64,000 nucleotides of DNA from Halocafeteria seosinensis (Eukaryota > Sar > Bigyra > Bicosoecida): the NCBI GenBank assembly GCA_001687465.1, contig LVLI01000233.1, positions 124,001 to 188,000 of the forward strand. The letters run 5' to 3'. Position numbers and translations under genes: made by a program. The notes beneath the pieces were generated by a model that was given only the letters and a program-made list of their open reading frames with translations, had not been told where the DNA came from and did not search any database. Every line of letters begins with the position of its first letter. The first letter of the stretch is position 1. Below are positions 59,939-64,000 of this stretch, piece after piece.

Positions 59939-61168
59939 CTATGATGCTAGCTTGGGTGACGACAAGTAGTCGAGCATCCCAAATCTAACTCCTGTTCCAC
60001 AAACATCTTCTGGCAGAATCGCCGGTATCACGTGTAACTCAAATAGCTCTTTCAGTTCAGAACACCAATTCAGTGAGCTCAACACCAACGAGGTACACAG
60101 CGCCACACACCCTCCAACAGAGGCTCCTACAATGGTATCTCCGATCCAATGACATCCGAAATGAACGCGTGCCCACATTGTTAGTGGTATAATGCATAAG
60201 TATTTCGATTCCCCGGTGTAGCAAGCCATAACAAATGCAACTACTGCCGCCTGCTAACAAGGAGCAACTTGTAGTTCGAGCAGTGAAAAGAGATACATAG
60301 TGGCCGACTATGCCTTGAATACACATACCTGGGCAGAATCACCGCTTGGAAACGATTCGTTGTTGACCAGAGCTCGGACGTCTGGCTTTCGATGAGCAAA
60401 TCTCAGTGCTGTTGGCCGTACACGCCTGAAATGTTTCTTTCCAATCGAAGTCAAAATGACAGTGAGTATACTGCATCAGGAAGATAAGAAAATAAAAAAT
60501 GAACTCAGTTTGTCTATTGGGGCAGAGTATATCTTGTTGACCCACTTTGAAACTATCATCACGAGCGACAGTACTGCAGGAGCGATAGGCAGCATTATCG
60601 CCAGAATGACGGGAATTCCATACGTCCCAAAAGTCATAGCAAACGGAAACAATAAAAGGTCTAGTAATGGCCATTTCCAGTTTTGCACCATACAACTCCA
60701 TTCACGGTCGTATGCCAGCACGCTCCTAAGCAACTTTTGTCCTTTAGGCAAGTCGTCCAGGTCTTGTCTAGTATCCAGTCGTGATTCGCTTGTCTCGGAG
60801 GCTCCAGGATAAGACACTTTCCGCGGCACAAAGAAGTCATACAGCTTCTTGAACCTTAATCTCCCGGGGTAATTGAAAAAGTAACGAGGCTCCGTATGGT
60901 AGAGCGTATTTCTTATGGAGGGAGGAAGCGAAACACTTCGTGGTCGGCAGTGATTCCTCGATGAAGTTTTGCGTTTGATTGTCTCCGCGTCGTGGGCGGT
61001 GGCACCACGAGCACGTTTCGTCCCAGGAGATGCATCGCCTCGAAACGTCAGAGGGGTCCGAGGAGTGGCGTCGCCTCCTTCATGCTCAGCTTGGCAGGAG
61101 CACTCTTCGCTGCTGCCGCTGCTGCTCACATTATCATCCTCTGGAACATGTGCACGGATGTTTTCCAT
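59939..61168 (-). CDS. PAP2-family phosphatase with variant PSGD motif
   Basis: Membrane lipid-phosphate or related phosphatase. Minus-strand exons: first from ATG 61168 down to ~60505; then 60329-60425; then 59939-60250. About 360 residues. A Ser/Arg-rich cytosolic N-terminus of ~140 residues precedes hydrophobic segments WKWPLLDLLLFPFAMTFG and IPVILAIMLPIAPAVLSLV. Motif 1 RVRPTALRF, motif 2 NESFPSGDSAQ and motif 3 ARVHFGCHWIGDTIVG are present. Motif 2 has Asp where PAP2 enzymes have His (PSGH). The exon 1/2 junction is unresolved: phase demands two bases before G|CGT at 60425, but no ordinary GT donor fits. A GA-AG intron, or a 10-nt microexon with two ~33-nt introns, would restore frame. 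Confidence 0.75.
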
Positions 61169-61455
61169 TCCACGAATGGGTGGGTGTGGATGTACAAGGG
61201 AAATAGAAGGCGATCTCCTGCTCTGTGCTGCGCAATACGACACGTAGAGGCTTCATTTTAGGCAAGACAAGGATATCCCGTCGATCTGAGCCGAACCGGA
61301 CAAACAATTGTGATACTCCAGAACCAGCACTTATCTATCTGTCGTTATCAGTGGAGTACGCCGTGCTTTCGAGATTGTATTCAGCAGAGGGGGTGTGTCC
61401 GTGTGTATATACTAGATATTACGGCTTCCTCTAGGGTGTCGTTGGAGCGGTGAAA
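61169..61455. promoter_or_regulatory. Divergent promoter region
   Basis: 287 bp between PAP2 (-) and OST3/6 (+) start codons; no element identified. Confidence 0.35.
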
Positions 61456-62898
61456 ATGATGTATACGGGGCAGAAAACACATCACCGAGGCCATATCGTG
61501 GCCCTCCTGGTTGGATTATTGGGCATTTTTTCATGCCACAGCCCTCTTCAATACGTATATGCTGATGATTCGGGTGTCGAGGAAGGAGATGAAGCTGAGA
61601 TACATCCTGTACGTATCATGATCCCGTGAATTGTGTGTAAAAGGGAGAGATTTGGCGGTTGTGTGTGGTCTGAACGGTATCTTTAAGAGGATACCAGCAG
61701 CTTGTTCATTATTCATGTGGTGTCGAATATGGTGCAGGATCAACACAAGAATGTGCAAGACTTGAAAACTCTCAGTCAGACGAACGATGGCTTAGTGCCT
61801 TTGAACGACCAGATTTTCTCGAGGCTTGTTCTGGAGAAGAACCGCCCCTATGGTGTTTATGTACTCTTCAACGCCAGAGATAAGCGATTTAACTGCGATG
61901 TATGCGGTCCATTTGAAGATGAGATGCGATTAGTGGCCGAATCGTACAAAAGAATGAAGGAACACGATGAGGAAGGAAATATACCTTTGGTTTTTTTCGC
62001 TGTCGCTGAGTGGGGTCCAAACCAACGCAGTTTCAACCAAGTAAGGGTTTGATTTACTATGCTGCGAATCACGCTGTATGCAATGTCTTTTGGTGAACTG
62101 ATTATGGGCACAGTACAACATTAAATCGGTCCCTAAGCTGGTCTATTTTGGTCCCACGCGGGAAGCTCCGCACAAACCGAACCAGTTCCCTCAGGAGCCG
62201 ATGATGGTAACCGAGCTGCACGCGGAGGCCATCACAGAATATGTTCGAGGCACAAGCGGACTGAATGTACGTCCTTCAATTACAAATGATTTGGGTTCTG
62301 TTTGGTATTCTCTTATAATCCTTACGGTTGTGCTATGCAGATCGAAATTTACCGTTCTCCTCTGCCGAAGCTGATTGCTCTACTTGGGTTCCTCGTTGTA
62401 ATGGCTTTGGCACTCCGCTACGCCAGCGAAAAGCTGTGGAATCTTGCTATGAAAATTTGTGGTTTCAAGCCGCTGTGGGTAATGGGATCATTGGTACGTC
62501 TTCTAAGTGAAGTAGCTCGTTGCTGAAGGATGCCACTGGTAGATACTCGACACTTGACGATGCAGTTGGTCGTGTTCGTCGCTGTCTCGGGTGTCCTCTT
62601 TGATATCATACGTGGAGTACCATGGGTGGGAATGAATCCTCAGACAAGAAAAGTAGAGTGGTACACCACTCAGTCTGGAATCCAATATGGTATGGAAGGC
62701 TTCGTAGTAGGATGTCTCAACATGGGCTGTGCCCTCTGCATGGTTCTCCTCGCGCAATACCTTCCGCGAGTGAAGAAAGATAATCAATTGATGGTGGCAA
62801 TAGCAATGGTTGTAGGATTTGCGTTTTGCTACACGCGCATTTGTAGCTTATATCGTTTGAAGAACCCGTGGTACTTTTCAGCACTGGGTTTCTTCTAA
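61456..62898 (+). CDS. OST3: Oligosaccharyltransferase OST3/OST6 subunit (TUSC3/MAGT1 family)
   Basis: ER membrane oxidoreductase subunit of the oligosaccharyltransferase that helps glycosylate cysteine-containing sites. Exons 61456-61608, 61738-62040, 62114-62266, 62341-62493, 62566-62898, all phase 0; 364 residues. Signal peptide with IVALLVGLLGIFS at the N-terminus (ATG repeated at 61459). The lumenal thioredoxin-like domain carries the active site FNCDVCGPF (Cys104-x-x-Cys107), with FFAVAEWG and SVPKLVYFGP after it. Four C-terminal membrane helices follow: LIALLGFLVVMALAL, LVVFVAVSGVLFDIIRG, VVGCLNMGCALCMVLLAQYL and MVAIAMVVGFAF. The last cytosolic KNPWYFSALGFF is typical. Three exons are each exactly 153 nt. 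Confidence 0.93.
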
Positions 62899-63205
62899 GG
62901 TCACAGGCGGCAAAACCAAGATACACAAACTCTGTGACAGCTTCTGCCCCCGATTGTGTTATGCTACTTAAAGTTACTATGGGTTCTATAACTTGCTGGA
63001 TGCATCAATACCGGGAAATCTTCTTGCGCTCGAATTGTCAAGAAAAGGAATTCCCACTAATTCTTTTTGAAGGGCTCCTAATTTCTTGTGCGTTCCCTTA
63101 TTTCCAAAGCATAGAAAGTATTTGATATGTTGTGTGCTCTTAGAACAATGCATGAGAGCAAATGATGGATGAAATGGAATTTTAAATTAATGTTACTGAT
63201 CAGTG
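62899..63205. other. Intergenic region
   Basis: AT-rich stretch of about 300 bp; no gene supported. A TTACTGATCAG just before 63206 could be an acceptor. Confidence 0.35.
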
Positions 63206-64000
63206 ATGCAACTGAATTCTTCGACCGCTGAAGGAGCTACTATAAAGAATTCTTCTACCGCAGAGGGTATAACGAAGATGTCTACGAATTCGGGCGAAGA
63301 AGAAAGAGCCAATCGTTCATCTTCAAAAGAGAACTCTGGTAAAACTATTGAAGCAAGTTACTATGAAGCTGTCCAAGAGCACAGTGAGAATCCGAGAGGG
63401 AAGAGCAATTCTTCTATTGAGAAGGAGGAATTCTTGCAAACCCCGAAACACCTCAAATCGAACGATAACAAGGACGTGCAAGAGGTGGAAAATACATCAA
63501 GTGCAAAACGACATGCAAGGATAGACATAGAAGAAGACGATGGATGCAGCGAAACTCCGGAGCGACAGCACTCCTTACAACCGAGGAAGCTGCAGTTCCA
63601 TGACACTGACTATGACCGAACTCCATCAAAGCAGGATAAGAGAAGGTACTGGAAAGAAGAAGCAATTTTTCATTGATTCTACCTTGTCCATTCACCACAT
63701 CAATTGCAGAGCTATTGCAACTCTACACGATGCGAACTTTAGCATTTTCAGGTACCATGAGATCTTGTACCCCAGAAATCCCTCACATCCCAGTCCCGTC
63801 GGAAGCGATAAGAGTGAGCGAAGCGAAGATGACGCTGAGCCAATTGTTCAGCGAGCAGCCACGGGTATTGCTGAAAAATTTGAAGAGGCCGAACAGGAAA
63901 TGATGCTAACTCCGCAGCCGAAACGATATTGCGCCAAGTCTGAAACGGAAGGTATGCAATTTTTTCCAACCCGGTCAATGACTGTAGTTGCAACAGCTGT
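63206..64000 (+). CDS. Unknown disordered protein, truncated by the window end
   Basis: Exons 63206-63645 and 63710-63951, with a third beginning at 63997 after an intron that ends CAACAG; the gene runs off the window. The encoded part is almost wholly polar: Ser/Glu/Lys-rich, with TPxR/TPxK-like sites (SETPERQHS, DRTPSKQDKRR, LTPQPKR), suggesting phosphorylation by proline-directed kinases. The N-terminus contains a doubled NSSTAEG block. The second exon begins RAIATLHDANFSIFRYHEIL, the only segment that looks folded. No family recognised. The start is the first ATG but an upstream exon is possible. Confidence 0.6.

Overview
This is nuclear DNA of a eukaryote with a compact, intron-rich genome. 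About 27 protein genes lie on both strands, and most are split by short GT-AG introns of roughly 41 to 130 nt, mostly 60-75 nt. No rRNA, tRNA, transposon, CRISPR array or bacterial operon structure was seen. The gene set points to a unicellular alga or alga-like protist: two plant-PUT-like amino acid/polyamine permeases, an arsenite methyltransferase, an ATP-type PEP carboxykinase and a UPL6/7-like HECT ligase. A red alga is my best guess, but nothing in the window settles the lineage. Exon boundaries were worked out by hand from reading frame, splice consensus and family conservation; exon phases add up for nearly all models.

Layout. 0.6-4.5 kb: large unknown protein built from four diverged repeats. 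5.1-6.7 kb: nine-exon nucleotide-sugar transporter. 7.7-10 kb: permease A. 10.1-12.2 kb (-): histone-fold protein with a long extension. 12.6-14.5 kb: JmjC/cupin oxygenase. 14.7-15.5 kb (-): ribosomal protein eL36. 16.1-17.0 kb (-) and 17.4-17.8 kb (+): two unknown proteins. 18.1-18.8 kb (-): TRAP gamma. 19.7-20.3 kb (-): possible unrecognised or decayed gene. 20.7-22.7 kb: MUS81. 23.2-23.6 kb: small unknown. 23.7-25.8 kb (-): GRWD1. 26.5-28.7 kb: permease B, a paralog of A. 29.2-33.0 kb: condensin CAP-G. 33.2-34.3 kb (-): unknown. 34.8-36.4 kb (-): AS3MT. 36.9-40.9 kb: HECT ligase. 41.0-43.1 kb (-): C2-domain protein. 43.8-45.5 kb (-): EF-hand plus deoxyribosyltransferase-like protein. 46.3-47.3 kb: unknown. 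47.9-49.9 kb: EF-hand plus inorganic pyrophosphatase fusion. 50.0-52.2 kb (-): PEPCK. 53.4-54.0 kb: small secreted protein. 54.3-55.5 kb (-): RibD/RIB7-type reductase. 55.6-59.9 kb: SMC4. 59.9-61.2 kb (-): PAP2 phosphatase. 61.5-62.9 kb: OST3/6. 63.2 kb to the end: unknown, partial.

Functional themes are those of an ordinary housekeeping segment. Two subunits of one complex (condensin CAP-G and SMC4) occur 22 kb apart. Three genes serve ER and glycosylation (OST3/6, TRAP gamma, nucleotide-sugar transporter). Two genes serve ribosome production (eL36, GRWD1). The most unusual items are two neighbouring enzymes carrying calcium-sensor EF-hand modules at their N-termini, the four-repeat unknown protein with a 106-bp duplication across its stop codon, and the histone-fold protein with a large extension.
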